The translations under genes were made by a program, and so were the position numbers. From Eggerthella sp. CAG:368 (GTDB taxonomy: Bacteria > Actinomycetota > Coriobacteriia > Coriobacteriales > Eggerthellaceae), in contig FR895482.1 of the NCBI GenBank assembly GCA_000434775.1, positions 1 to 8,843 of the forward strand: a stretch of DNA of 8,843 nucleotides, read 5' to 3'. The notes under the pieces were generated by a model. It did no database searches and was not told the DNA's origin. It was given only the letters and a program-made list of their open reading frames with translations. Below are positions 1 through 6,436 of the stretch, in pieces; the first letter of the stretch is position 1; every line of letters begins with the position of its first letter.

Positions 1-12
1 AAGAAGTACGCA

Positions 13-672
13 ATGCCTCGCGAAAAGAAAGCCGACAAACAAATCCGCGCTATAGCTGTAGCGCAGCGCATGAACGAACACTATCCAGAAGCGGAATGTG
101 CACTTCACTATACCACGCCATTTACGCTCACCATTGCCGTTTTACTTTCGGCACAAACCACTGACGCGGGGGTAAACAAGGTTACTCCTCTTCTTTTTGA
201 GCGATATGAAACCCCTGAAGCTATGGCGCAAGCCAACCCCACTGACGTGGCTAACATTATTCATTCTATCGGGTTCTACCGAAACAAAGCCAAAAACTGC
301 GTTGCCTGTGCGCAGATGATCATGAGCGAGTTTGGCGGGGAGGTACCTCGTACTATGGAAGAGATGCAAAAACTCCCTGGCGTTGGCCGAAAAACTGCCA
401 ACGTTGTGCTCAATGAAGCCTTTGGTATTGTTGAGGGGATTGCAGTAGACACCCATGTCTTCCGTATCGCACATCGATTGAATTTTTCATCCGCTTCGTC
501 TGATACTCCCAGCAAAACAGAAGCAGATCTTTTAAAACTCTACCCCAAGGAGTATTGGGGGCCAATTAATCATCAGTGGGTGCTGTTCGGAAGAGAAACC
601 TGCATTGCGCGAAAACCAAAATGTGCCGACTGTTTTATCGCCGATCTTTGCCCTTCGGCTCCAAAACTATGA
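13..672 (+). CDS. nth: Endonuclease III (DNA glycosylase/AP lyase)
   Basis: Base-excision repair enzyme that removes oxidised pyrimidines and cleaves the abasic site. The 219-residue protein matches the usual length (E. coli 211). The helix-hairpin-helix LPGVGRKTANVV lies at residues 121-132 with the catalytic lysine K127. The catalytic aspartate is D146 in VDTHV. The C-terminal [4Fe-4S] loop is complete: C197, C204, C207 and C213, spaced C-x6-C-x2-C-x5-C. The ATG at 13 has only a weak AAGAAG ahead of it, and the frame is open to the window edge, so an upstream start cannot be excluded. The gene converges on the hydrogenase protease with 26 bases between their stop codons. The family call is secure; the start is less so. 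Confidence 0.96.
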   Translation: MPREKKADKQIRAIAVAQRMNEHYPEAECALHYTTPFTLTIAVLLSAQTTDAGVNKVTPLLFERYETPEAMAQANPTDVANIIHSIGFYRNKAKNCVACAQMIMSEFGGEVPRTMEEMQKLPGVGRKTANVVLNEAFGIVEGIAVDTHVFRIAHRLNFSSASSDTPSKTEADLLKLYPKEYWGPINHQWVLFGRETCIARKPKCADCFIADLCPSAPKL

Positions 673-686
673 CAATACTACGTTGC

Positions 687-715
687 CTATAACACTGGTT
701 ATTTTTTGGTTATAG
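687..715 (+). terminator. Weak candidate terminator between convergent nth and hyaD
   Basis: A short hairpin ATAAC-ACTG-GTTAT (689-702) runs into six T residues, as expected for a weak intrinsic terminator of nth. An alternative 7+7 pairing CTATAAC (687-693) with GTTATAG (709-715) covers the stop codon of the opposing protease gene. Both stems are AT-rich, and neither has a strong GC clamp, so the call is tentative. Confidence 0.35.
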
Positions 716-1184
716 CATGCCCCGCACGAGTAAGTTCAGCAACAACCGACTCTACCAACAAGGGTAACTTGCTATGAACCTTTGGAGTTAGTCCTACAAC
801 AAACTCTGCAGGACTCATGTTTTCAACCTGCATTCCATAGCATATTCCTTCGGCGGAATATCCCATCAAACTCGCAGCATCAAATAAATCTGCGAGTTTA
901 AGATCATGCAGTGAAGTCATCGCACTTTGATGACGTGCGATATCGTAGGGTTTATAGCGAAAAACCGTTCCTGGTTCTGCCTCTGTTCCATCAACCGCAT
1001 CAACCGTGATAATGAAATCGTAAGAATCAACAAACGAAATCATATCCATACTCATACAGCCCACATCAAAAAGAGCAACCTCTTCGGGAAACTCGTATTG
1101 ATTGACAAGCTCTTCATAAACGGCAGGACCAATGCCATCATCAAGCATAAGCTTGTTACCCACACAAAATACTGCCGTTTTCAT
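699..1184 (-). CDS. hyaD: [NiFe] hydrogenase maturation endopeptidase (HyaD/HycI family, peptidase M52)
   Basis: Cytoplasmic protease that recognises nickel in the hydrogenase large subunit and removes its C-terminal peptide. The 161-residue protein carries all three metal ligands at the positions known from E. coli HybD/HycI: D16 (in GNKLMLDDGIGP), D62 (in TVDAVDG) and H93 (in SLHD). The substrate is present in the window: HyaB ends DPCTACAVH followed by 20 residues. The start codon at 1184 directly abuts the stop codon of the upstream membrane protein gene. The sequence before the start has only a weak ribosome binding site, which suggests translational coupling. It is separated from hyaABC by that gene and a terminator, so it is probably transcribed in its own unit. 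The symbol hyaD is by function; orthology to E. coli HyaD specifically is not established. Confidence 0.93.
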   Translation of the reverse strand: MKTAVFCVGNKLMLDDGIGPAVYEELVNQYEFPEEVALFDVGCMSMDMISFVDSYDFIITVDAVDGTEAEPGTVFRYKPYDIARHQSAMTSLHDLKLADLFDAASLMGYSAEGICYGMQVENMSPAEFVVGLTPKVHSKLPLLVESVVAELTRAGHAITKK

Positions 1185-1637
1185 TTATGCACCGACCAGA
1201 GCACGAAAAAACACGTTGTAATACGTTGCAGCCGCAAGAAACACAATAGCAATAAGAGCAGAAACAACCGCCCAAATGCGCTGCTCCTTAAGATATGTTT
1301 CTTTGGTTTTCCCTCGCTTAAGAGCACGTTGACACGCATATCCCTGAGAGGCTCTCGCAAAAATGATTGTTACTGCGGCAAGAATTACCACCATAAGAAC
1401 AGCGAGCGTTATGGAAAGAGGCTCAGGATTTGAATAGGCTGCGTACAAGAGATTGTCAGCAAAAAGCCATATAGGATAAAACAGAATGGTAACCCAAATC
1501 CCATGAGCGGGACCCCAAATCGGCGGCATAAAAAGTGCACCTAAATTAATAGGAGGCAACCCTTCCACCAAGGCATTTTTATAGGCGCGCACTTCGTTTT
1601 TGTTCTCTTCCTGAACCTGTTTGTTTTGCTTGCTCAT
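1185..1637 (-). CDS. Small integral membrane protein of unknown function, coupled to the hydrogenase protease
   Basis: I do not recognise a named family with confidence. The 150-residue protein has a charged N-terminus (1-25), then a proline- and glycine-rich stretch GLPPINLGALFMPPIWGPAHG (26-46). Three predicted membrane helices follow at about 47-68, 72-94 and 121-143. A basic loop lies between helices 2 and 3 (residues 95-120, containing KRGKTKETYLK). The aromatic and proline-rich entry to helix 1 is reminiscent of DUF2628-like proteins, but that is only an impression. The ATG at 1637 has a good AAGGA about 9 bases upstream. The stop abuts the start of hyaD with no gap, so the product is plausibly a hydrogenase accessory or membrane-assembly factor. 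That role is inferred from context alone. Confidence 0.85.
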   Translation of the reverse strand: MSKQNKQVQEENKNEVRAYKNALVEGLPPINLGALFMPPIWGPAHGIWVTILFYPIWLFADNLLYAAYSNPEPLSITLAVLMVVILAAVTIIFARASQGYACQRALKRGKTKETYLKEQRIWAVVSALIAIVFLAAATYYNVFFRALVGA

Positions 1638-1698
1638 ACTCTCTAATCCTTATTAAATACTCTTTTAAGCAGATGCTATCTCGTATTGCCGAAAAACG

Positions 1699-1709
1699 AA
1701 ATGTTACCC
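1699..1709 (-). promoter_or_regulatory. GGGTAACATTT element upstream of the membrane protein-hyaD unit
   Basis: Read on the minus strand, this 11-base word lies about 60 bases before the start codon of the membrane protein gene. The identical word occurs in the same orientation in the hyaABC upstream region (5519-5529). TAACAT within it could act as a -10 box, although no good -35 is seen here. It is either a shared promoter core or a shared regulator site. Confidence 0.4.
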
Positions 1710-1756
1710 TGCTAAGCGCACCGCCTAATCGGTAAATGCACAACCACCCTTAGACA

Positions 1757-1787
1757 CAAAACGGACCCAGGATAATCCCGGGTCCGT
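1757..1787 (-). terminator. Rho-independent terminator of hyaABC
   Basis: On the minus strand, ACGGACCC pairs with GGGTCCGT (1780-1787 with 1761-1768). The stem continues inward through a G-U pair and GG/CC to an ATTAT loop, giving about 11 pairs, and is followed by TTTTGTG. It lies 29 bases past the hyaC stop codon. This marks the end of the structural operon and makes the downstream membrane protein-protease pair a separate or read-through unit. Confidence 0.85.
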
Positions 1788-1815
1788 AAATATCAAGCTC
1801 TTTGCAAGCTATGAT

Positions 1816-2508
1816 TTAGTGCTGATCAACTGAGTGATCTTCACCAACAATAACATGACGCTCTGGGTCATAAACCAAGCCACCATGCTCTTTGCGGAAC
1901 AACATAAGCTTGGTAGGTGCTGCACCCTCGATATTAGAGAGGTAAATGTGAAGCATTGCAAAGCAGATGAATACGAACATCATGAAGTAGTGAATGATGC
2001 GCATAGACATTGCTCCGCCTACCAAAGCAGTGCCAGCTGCAAAGAAGGTCCACTCAGAGGTAGGAATCCAGAGGCAGAAGCCAGTGTAAGCCATTACCAA
2101 AATGAGAACTGGGATAAGTACGTAGGTGATCTTCTGAGGAACACCAAGCTTAGCTCCCAAAGGATGGGTCTTCTTAAAGAAGAGATAGTACTTAATCCAA
2201 GGACCGAGCTGGTGACGGCTATCTTCCTGAGGAAGCCAGGTTTTAACGTCACGAACCGTGTTGCGCGTACCACCCGTTGGTGCAGAATACACCAAGAAGG
2301 CCATAACAACGCGAACAATACAGTTAAGAACCCAGATCATCGCAACAGCAACGTGTAAACCACGAGCTACGCCCGTAAGTGCTGCCCAAAATGGGAAATG
2401 AATCAAGAAACCAGAAAAGATCAAAAAAATCATGCAAACAAGGTTAACCCAGTGCGTGATTACAAATGGCAATGGGTGCGCCTCGCGATAGTGAGCCAAA
2501 TGTGCCAT
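1816..2508 (-). CDS. hyaC: [NiFe] hydrogenase cytochrome b subunit
   Basis: Integral membrane di-heme cytochrome b that anchors the hydrogenase and takes electrons from the small subunit to the quinone pool. The 230-residue length matches E. coli HyaC (235). Four membrane helices are visible at about 14-37, 48-74, 126-148 and 168-191. Four histidines sit in them as expected for two b hemes: H19 (ITHWVN), H52 (RGLHV), H173 (IIHYF) and H187 (MLHIY). A hydrophilic loop spans about 75-125, and the C-terminal tail is polar. The start codon directly follows the hyaB stop codon. A G-rich ribosome binding site (GGGGGG, about 8 bases upstream) lies inside the end of hyaB. It is the last gene of the operon before the terminator. 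Whether the acceptor is menaquinone cannot be read here. Confidence 0.94.
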   Translation of the reverse strand: MAHLAHYREAHPLPFVITHWVNLVCMIFLIFSGFLIHFPFWAALTGVARGLHVAVAMIWVLNCIVRVVMAFLVYSAPTGGTRNTVRDVKTWLPQEDSRHQLGPWIKYYLFFKKTHPLGAKLGVPQKITYVLIPVLILVMAYTGFCLWIPTSEWTFFAAGTALVGGAMSMRIIHYFMMFVFICFAMLHIYLSNIEGAAPTKLMLFRKEHGGLVYDPERHVIVGEDHSVDQH

Positions 2509-4170
2509 TTACTTCACCCCCCAAGGGCTGGTTACCGTCTCAAAGTGCTTTCCGGTTGCAGGCTCTGAAACATGAACAGCACAAGCAGTACATGGGTCGA
2601 AGCTATGAACCGTACGCAAAGCATTGATAGGCATTTCAACATTAGAAACAGGAGTACCAATAAGAGCCTGCTCCATTGGACCACGAACACCTTCCTTGTT
2701 ACGAGGAGCAATATTCCACGTAGTAGGAATGATGATCTGATAACCGGTAATTTTACCGTTATCAACGTGCTCGGTGTGGTAGAGAGCGCCACGAGGAGCC
2801 TCCCAGAAGCCCGTGCCTGAACCAGTAATGGTCTCAGGAGCACGGAAGTACTCGCTGTCGCCACCCTTGATAGCTTCAATGAGTTCATCAACCCATTCAA
2901 CCATCAATTCGGCAACATAGAGGCTTTCAACCTGACGAGCAGCAACACGACCAAGGGTTGACTGTAACTGTCCAAGAGAAAGGCCGAGGTCTGCCATAAG
3001 GCCATCGAGCGTAGTCTTAACAAACTTGTTACCGCGCAAATAAGCAGCGAGAACACGAGAGAATGGACCAGCTTCCATTGGCTTACCGTCATAACTTGGA
3101 GCCTTCGACCAAGTGTAGCGATCGCTGATTACATCAGTGTCGCCCTTGTAGTATTCGGTGTACTCTGGCTCAGTAACGCCTTCGCGTGGGTTGAGATCAG
3201 AATCACCAACATACCAAGAGTGACCAACGTATTCCTTAATGAGATCTTCGTTAACCTCAGAAAGTTTAAGGTTCTCGTCAATAACACCAGAAGGAAGATA
3301 ACGCTTGCTCATTTCGAAAGAAGGATCCTCGAAAACACCCCAAGCAATATAACGGCCGCAACCTTTACCAAAGTCAAGAGCTGCTTTGTAAGCAGGTGCA
3401 ATGGCCTTGGTGTCAGGAATCATGGTTGCTTTTACCCAGTCGCGAACTTCGCGAACCAAAGACCAAAGATCGTCAAGCTTTTCCTCGGTTGGAACAAAGG
3501 AAGTACCACCAGGAACAAGCGTCATAACGTGTGGCATCTTGCCACCTAGGAGAGCACAGATCTCTGATGCCTTTGACTGCATGGTCAAAGCCTCAATATA
3601 GTGAGCAGTGCAGATAAGGTCAAGTTCAGCACCAAGAGTAAACTCTTTAGCTACTTCTGGATCCAAGAACCAACCACCACTGAAGATGGAAAGCTGACCG
3701 TTATTTGCAAACGTCTGAAGCTTTTCTTTCAGTGCCTTGAGGTCAGACTGACAAGAAGTTCCTGCTGCCTCAACCAAGTCAAGTGCATCGCCAACATTAG
3801 CGTTGAGAGCATTGATTGGATTTACATAGTCAAGTGCTGCCAGAGTGTAGAACCACAAAATGTGGCTATGCAAGAACTGACCGCCCTCAATGAGGTTACG
3901 AATGATACGCGCATTATTAGGAATAGTAATGCCGTATGCCTTTTCAGCTGCGATAGCAGATGCGTGAGCGTGAGAAACAGGGCAAACACCGCAGATACGC
4001 TGAACAATATGAGCAGCATCTTCTGGTGTGCGGTTTTCAACTACAAGTTCCATACCGCGGAAACAACCGCCAGAAACCCAAGCATCAGTTACAACGCCGC
4101 CCTCGACTTCCATTTCTACACGAAGATGACCTTCGATACGAGTAACGGGATCGATAATAGAACGAGTCAT
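2509..4170 (-). CDS. hyaB: [NiFe] hydrogenase large (catalytic) subunit
   Basis: Carries the NiFe(CN)2CO active site that oxidises H2. The 553-residue protein shows both nickel-binding motifs: RICGVCPVSH with C60 and C63, and DPCTACAVH with C527 and C530. RIEGHLR (11-17) carries E13, matching the proton-channel glutamate of group 1 enzymes. The conserved active-site arginine is probably R460 in EAPRG. Maturation should cut after H533, releasing a 20-residue tail (534-553), and a matching protease gene lies downstream. There is no signal peptide, as expected for a subunit exported with HyaA. The gene follows hyaA with a 3-base gap, and its ribosome binding site (AGGGAGG at 4181-4187) lies inside the end of hyaA. 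Motifs and the group 1 Tat-cytochrome b arrangement indicate a respiratory uptake enzyme. It resembles the Coriobacteria-type (group 1i) from memory; this is not proven. Confidence 0.97.
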   Translation of the reverse strand: MTRSIIDPVTRIEGHLRVEMEVEGGVVTDAWVSGGCFRGMELVVENRTPEDAAHIVQRICGVCPVSHAHASAIAAEKAYGITIPNNARIIRNLIEGGQFLHSHILWFYTLAALDYVNPINALNANVGDALDLVEAAGTSCQSDLKALKEKLQTFANNGQLSIFSGGWFLDPEVAKEFTLGAELDLICTAHYIEALTMQSKASEICALLGGKMPHVMTLVPGGTSFVPTEEKLDDLWSLVREVRDWVKATMIPDTKAIAPAYKAALDFGKGCGRYIAWGVFEDPSFEMSKRYLPSGVIDENLKLSEVNEDLIKEYVGHSWYVGDSDLNPREGVTEPEYTEYYKGDTDVISDRYTWSKAPSYDGKPMEAGPFSRVLAAYLRGNKFVKTTLDGLMADLGLSLGQLQSTLGRVAARQVESLYVAELMVEWVDELIEAIKGGDSEYFRAPETITGSGTGFWEAPRGALYHTEHVDNGKITGYQIIIPTTWNIAPRNKEGVRGPMEQALIGTPVSNVEMPINALRTVHSFDPCTACAVHVSEPATGKHFETVTSPWGVK

Positions 4171-4173
4171 AAT

Positions 4174-5397
4174 TTACTTGCCTCCCTTCAGAACGCCTTC
4201 GTCATACTTGCCGATTGCTTCATCAGGATGCTTTGCGTCCCATTCACGAACGGTCTCGAAGTCTGCACCGCCATCACAACGACCAGTCTTCTTCATGCCG
4301 AAACCATGAACAACAAGTGCTGCTGCAATGATACCAGTAACAGTCCAAGCAATAGCCTCAGGCTGAATGGTTGCCCCACCGATGCGCAAATCGCGGAAAC
4401 GAGCGCGGAATGGAGTGTTAGTTTCAACCCAGTTATGTCCTGGATCATCAGGATTCGCTGTACAGCAGCCAATGCATGGACCGCCAGATGCTACACACCA
4501 TGAACGACGGTGGTTCCAACGAACAACACCACAGTTTGCTTTGGTCTGAGGACCACGGCATCCCATTGGATACAAGCAATATCCCATTGCTTCTTCTTTG
4601 GTACCGAATGCGTAAACAAACTCACCATTCTCGAAGTGACCACGACGTTCGCAGTTGTCATGAATGGTTTGGTTGAAGATAACCTTTGGCTTGTTCTCTG
4701 AAGTTAATTCAGGAAGCTGACCAATGAGGATAGCATCAACGAGAACTGCCTCTACCCACTCTGGGTTTGCAGGACAGCCCGGCACGTTAACTACAGGAGT
4801 TTTGATGCCTTCTTTTTTGAGGAATGCCTGAACACCCAAAGCACCTGAAGAGTTTGGATTAGCACCCATCCAACCGCCATTAACAGCACAAGAACCAAGC
4901 GCAACAACTGCGAAAGCGTTTTCAGCCGCTTCTGCCAAATGGTGCGTTCCGGGAGCGTCAGCCACGCGAAGTGCTTGACCTCCCCATCCTTCCAATACTG
5001 CACCTTCGTAAATGAGGATGTATTTACCTTTGCTTGCCTCGATCGTCTGTGCCTTGGCTTCTTCCATAGACCAACCTGCTGCTGCAGAAAGTGTCTCGCA
5101 GTAGTTCAAAGAAATCATGTCGAGAACAACAGTTGCAGGATCAGGAGAATCTACCTGAGCGAACGACTCTGTACAACCAGTGCAGGATGCGCCTTCGATC
5201 CAAATCACAGGTGCAAGAGCGCCAGACTCTTTACCAATCACGGAATTCTCGATTGCCTTAGCAACACGAGGAGCAGCTAGTTCAGAGAGACCTGCTGCAA
5301 CCGCGAGAGAGCCACAGAGTTTCATAAAAGAACGACGAGAAACGCCACGCGCTTCAAGACTCTCGAGAAACCCTGATTTGGTAGCCTCTGTTACCAT
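4174..5397 (-). CDS. hyaA: [NiFe] hydrogenase small subunit, Tat-exported and C-terminally anchored
   Basis: Electron-transfer subunit with three Fe-S clusters. I choose the ATG at 5397 (407 residues): AGGAGG lies 7 bases upstream, whereas the in-frame GTG at 5401-5403 is only one base from it. The twin-arginine signal SRRSFMK is at 20-26 with a hydrophobic stretch and likely cleavage near VAKA (45-48). Proximal cluster ligands are C72, C75, C170 and C208. Distal cluster ligands are H246, C249, C274 and C280. Medial cluster ligands are C289, C308 and C311. The positions that hold extra cysteines in oxygen-tolerant enzymes are glycines here (G74, G175), so an oxygen-sensitive proximal cluster is expected. 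An additional C312 follows C311. A membrane helix at about 347-367 precedes a charged 40-residue cytoplasmic tail. It is the first gene of the operon. Confidence 0.96.
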   Translation of the reverse strand: MVTEATKSGFLESLEARGVSRRSFMKLCGSLAVAAGLSELAAPRVAKAIENSVIGKESGALAPVIWIEGASCTGCTESFAQVDSPDPATVVLDMISLNYCETLSAAAGWSMEEAKAQTIEASKGKYILIYEGAVLEGWGGQALRVADAPGTHHLAEAAENAFAVVALGSCAVNGGWMGANPNSSGALGVQAFLKKEGIKTPVVNVPGCPANPEWVEAVLVDAILIGQLPELTSENKPKVIFNQTIHDNCERRGHFENGEFVYAFGTKEEAMGYCLYPMGCRGPQTKANCGVVRWNHRRSWCVASGGPCIGCCTANPDDPGHNWVETNTPFRARFRDLRIGGATIQPEAIAWTVTGIIAAALVVHGFGMKKTGRCDGGADFETVREWDAKHPDEAIGKYDEGVLKGGK

Positions 5398-5401
5398 GTG
5401 C

Positions 5402-5418
5402 ACACCTCCTTAAGGTGT
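5402..5418 (-). promoter_or_regulatory. Hairpin overlapping the hyaA ribosome binding site
   Basis: In the mRNA, ACACCU pairs with AGGUGU (6 base pairs) around a UAAGG loop. The Shine-Dalgarno sequence AAGGAGG lies half in the loop and half in the 3' arm. The ATG follows 4 bases after the stem. Pairing could limit ribosome access and tune hyaA translation. The palindrome is seen directly; a function is inferred. Confidence 0.45.
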
Positions 5419-5443
5419 CCTTGTCCAGTAAAACTTCTGAACC

Positions 5444-5507
5444 TATTTTCGCGGAATCTCCATAATAATTTCGCGAGGAATTTAAATTTGCTCGGGGTAT
5501 TTTCCGC
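5444..5507 (-). repeat. Three spaced copies of a TATTTTCGCG-like motif in the hyaA leader
   Basis: On the plus strand the copies are TATTTTCGCG (5444-5453), TAATTTCGCG (5466-5475) and TATTTTCCGC (5498-5507). Their starts are 22 and 32 bases apart, close to two and three helical turns. An imperfect palindrome, CGAG...CTCG (5474-5494), lies between copies two and three. The set looks like operator sites for an unidentified regulator of hyaABC, but chance in AT-rich DNA is possible. Confidence 0.35.
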
Positions 5508-5520
5508 CAGTGGCATGAAA

Positions 5521-5550
5521 ATGTTACCCGCGTTTTGCTTAGTAACACAA
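5521..5550 (-). promoter_or_regulatory. Candidate hyaABC promoter with embedded inverted repeat
   Basis: On the minus strand, TTGTGT (5545-5550) and TAACAT (5521-5526), 18 bases apart, are acceptable but imperfect -35 and -10 boxes. They would give a leader of about 115 bases. A perfect inverted repeat TGTTAC-N14-GTAACA (5522-5547) spans the interval, as an operator for a dimeric regulator might. The -10 is part of the GGGTAACATTT word shared with the protease unit. Confidence 0.35.
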
Positions 5551-5596
5551 AGCATGAATTGTCTGCCAGTTTTGGATCAAATTGGGGAGTAATAAT

Positions 5597-5640
5597 CAAA
5601 AAAGAGCCTTTTTCTTGACTAACATCAAAAAGAAGGCTCT
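5597..5640 (-). terminator. Rho-independent terminator downstream of rubrerythrin
   Basis: On the minus strand, AGAGCCTT pairs with AAGGCTCT. The stem extends inward to 16 positions with one mismatch and one G-U pair around a six-base loop, then runs into TTTTTT. It lies about 108 bases past the rubrerythrin stop codon. It insulates the hyaA promoter region from rubrerythrin transcription. The 107 bases between it and the rubrerythrin stop hold no convincing gene; a TTGACA (5681-5686) there lacks a well-spaced -10. Confidence 0.9.
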
Positions 5641-5747
5641 CAAAAATTACTCAAAAGTTTCCATATGAGTAAAAAACGAATGTCAATACAACTAGCTTTA
5701 AACTCCAATACCTTTTGAATATCAATGAAAAAGAGTGTCTGAGTGTA

Positions 5748-6287
5748 TTAGTAGTTTTCAGAGCGAATTTCGAAATACGAGCGGGGATGTGCACAAACAG
5801 GACATACCATAGGTGCTTCTTTGCCAATGTGTATATGGCCACAGTTATTACATTTCCATGCATATACGTCGCCGCGCTTAAACACTTCACCATTATTGAT
5901 GCGCTCAATAAGCTTACGATAGCGAGCCTCATGCTCTTTTTCTACTCCAGCAACTCCATCGAAGAGCTCAGCTAAATCAGCGAAACCTTCCTCGCGGGCT
6001 GTTTTAGCAAATTCCGCATACATGTCTGTCCACTCGTAATTTTCACCTTCTGCAGCATCTGCCAAATTATCGAGCGTAGTAGGAATTGCACCACCATGAA
6101 GAGCCTTAAACCAAAGCTTTGCATGTTCTTTCTCGTTTTTAGATGTTTCTTCAAAGATGTTCTGAATTTGGACATAGCCATCTTTTTTTGCTTGGCTTGC
6201 GTAGTAGGCATACTTAGTGTGCGCCTGAGATTCACCCGCAAAAGCCGTCCATAAGTTTTTCTCAGTCTGAGATCCTTTAAGGTCCAT
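5748..6287 (-). CDS. rbr: Rubrerythrin (diiron peroxidase with rubredoxin domain)
   Basis: Cytoplasmic NAD(P)H-linked peroxidase system component that reduces hydrogen peroxide in anaerobes. I choose the ATG at 6287 (179 residues), with AAGGGG about 6 bases upstream. The in-frame TTG at 6291-6293 touches that site and is unlikely. Diiron ligands are visible in the four-helix domain: E19, E52-x2-H55, E82 and E85, E116-x2-H119. The C-terminal rubredoxin-like domain has C146-x2-C149 and C162-x2-C165. Length and motifs are typical of classical rubrerythrin (D. vulgaris 191). The gene is monocistronic: its own -10 box lies upstream and a strong terminator follows. It is divergent from pheA and has no obvious functional link to it. 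Confidence 0.96.
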   Translation of the reverse strand: MDLKGSQTEKNLWTAFAGESQAHTKYAYYASQAKKDGYVQIQNIFEETSKNEKEHAKLWFKALHGGAIPTTLDNLADAAEGENYEWTDMYAEFAKTAREEGFADLAELFDGVAGVEKEHEARYRKLIERINNGEVFKRGDVYAWKCNNCGHIHIGKEAPMVCPVCAHPRSYFEIRSENY

Positions 6288-6324
6288 TTTCAACCCCTTT
6301 TCTTGTCTGTCCCTCGTGTCTTTA

Positions 6325-6330
6325 ATTATA
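6325..6330 (-). promoter_or_regulatory. Rubrerythrin promoter -10 box
   Basis: A perfect TATAAT is read on the minus strand 37 bases before the ATG. No good TTGACA is present at 16-18 bases; that region is T-rich (CTTTTT). A palindrome TTTCGAAA lies just upstream between the expected boxes, where a redox-responsive activator or repressor could bind. The -10 is strong; the operator idea is speculative. Confidence 0.6.
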
Positions 6331-6388
6331 CGTTTTCGAAAGCTCTGAAAAAGAAAAAACGAGAAATTACCAGGCTTATAGCTATTAA

Positions 6389-6415
6389 AATAAACTCTCC
6401 TATAATGAGTTTATT
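6389..6415 (+). promoter_or_regulatory. pheA promoter -10 box inside a perfect inverted repeat
   Basis: A consensus -10 TATAAT (6401-6406) lies 30 bases before the pheA start codon. It is flanked symmetrically by AATAAACTC (6389-6397) and GAGTTTATT (6407-6415), a perfect 9+9 inverted repeat with a 9-base centre. Bound protein would block the promoter directly, so this looks like a repressor operator. No TTGACA-like -35 is seen at the usual distance. Transcription would begin near the end of the repeat, so an RNA hairpin role is unlikely. Confidence 0.6.
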
Positions 6416-6436
6416 CAGTTACGAGAAAGGAAAACC

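Noticed and set aside
927..1433. A 168-codon plus-strand open frame opposite the protease and membrane protein genes
   Set aside because: Its translation is rich in Asn, Arg and Lys with no domain, and both opposing genes are better supported.
1834..2358. A 174-codon plus-strand open frame opposite hyaC
   Set aside because: Low-complexity, charged composition with no motif, opposite a clear cytochrome b gene.
3601..4503. A 300-codon plus-strand open frame antisense to hyaB and hyaA
   Set aside because: It lies wholly opposite two genes with full motif support, starts with GTG without a ribosome binding site, and its translation has no recognisable domain. It is an antisense shadow.
5398..5592. 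A 64-codon plus-strand open frame in the hyaA leader region
   Set aside because: No ribosome binding site or recognisable product; the region is better explained as the hyaA leader.
5653..5686. TTGACA (minus strand, 5681-5686) as a promoter for a small RNA ending at the 5597-5640 terminator
   Set aside because: The best -10 candidate (TATGGA) is only 15 bases away and poor, and the transcript would be little more than the terminator hairpin itself.
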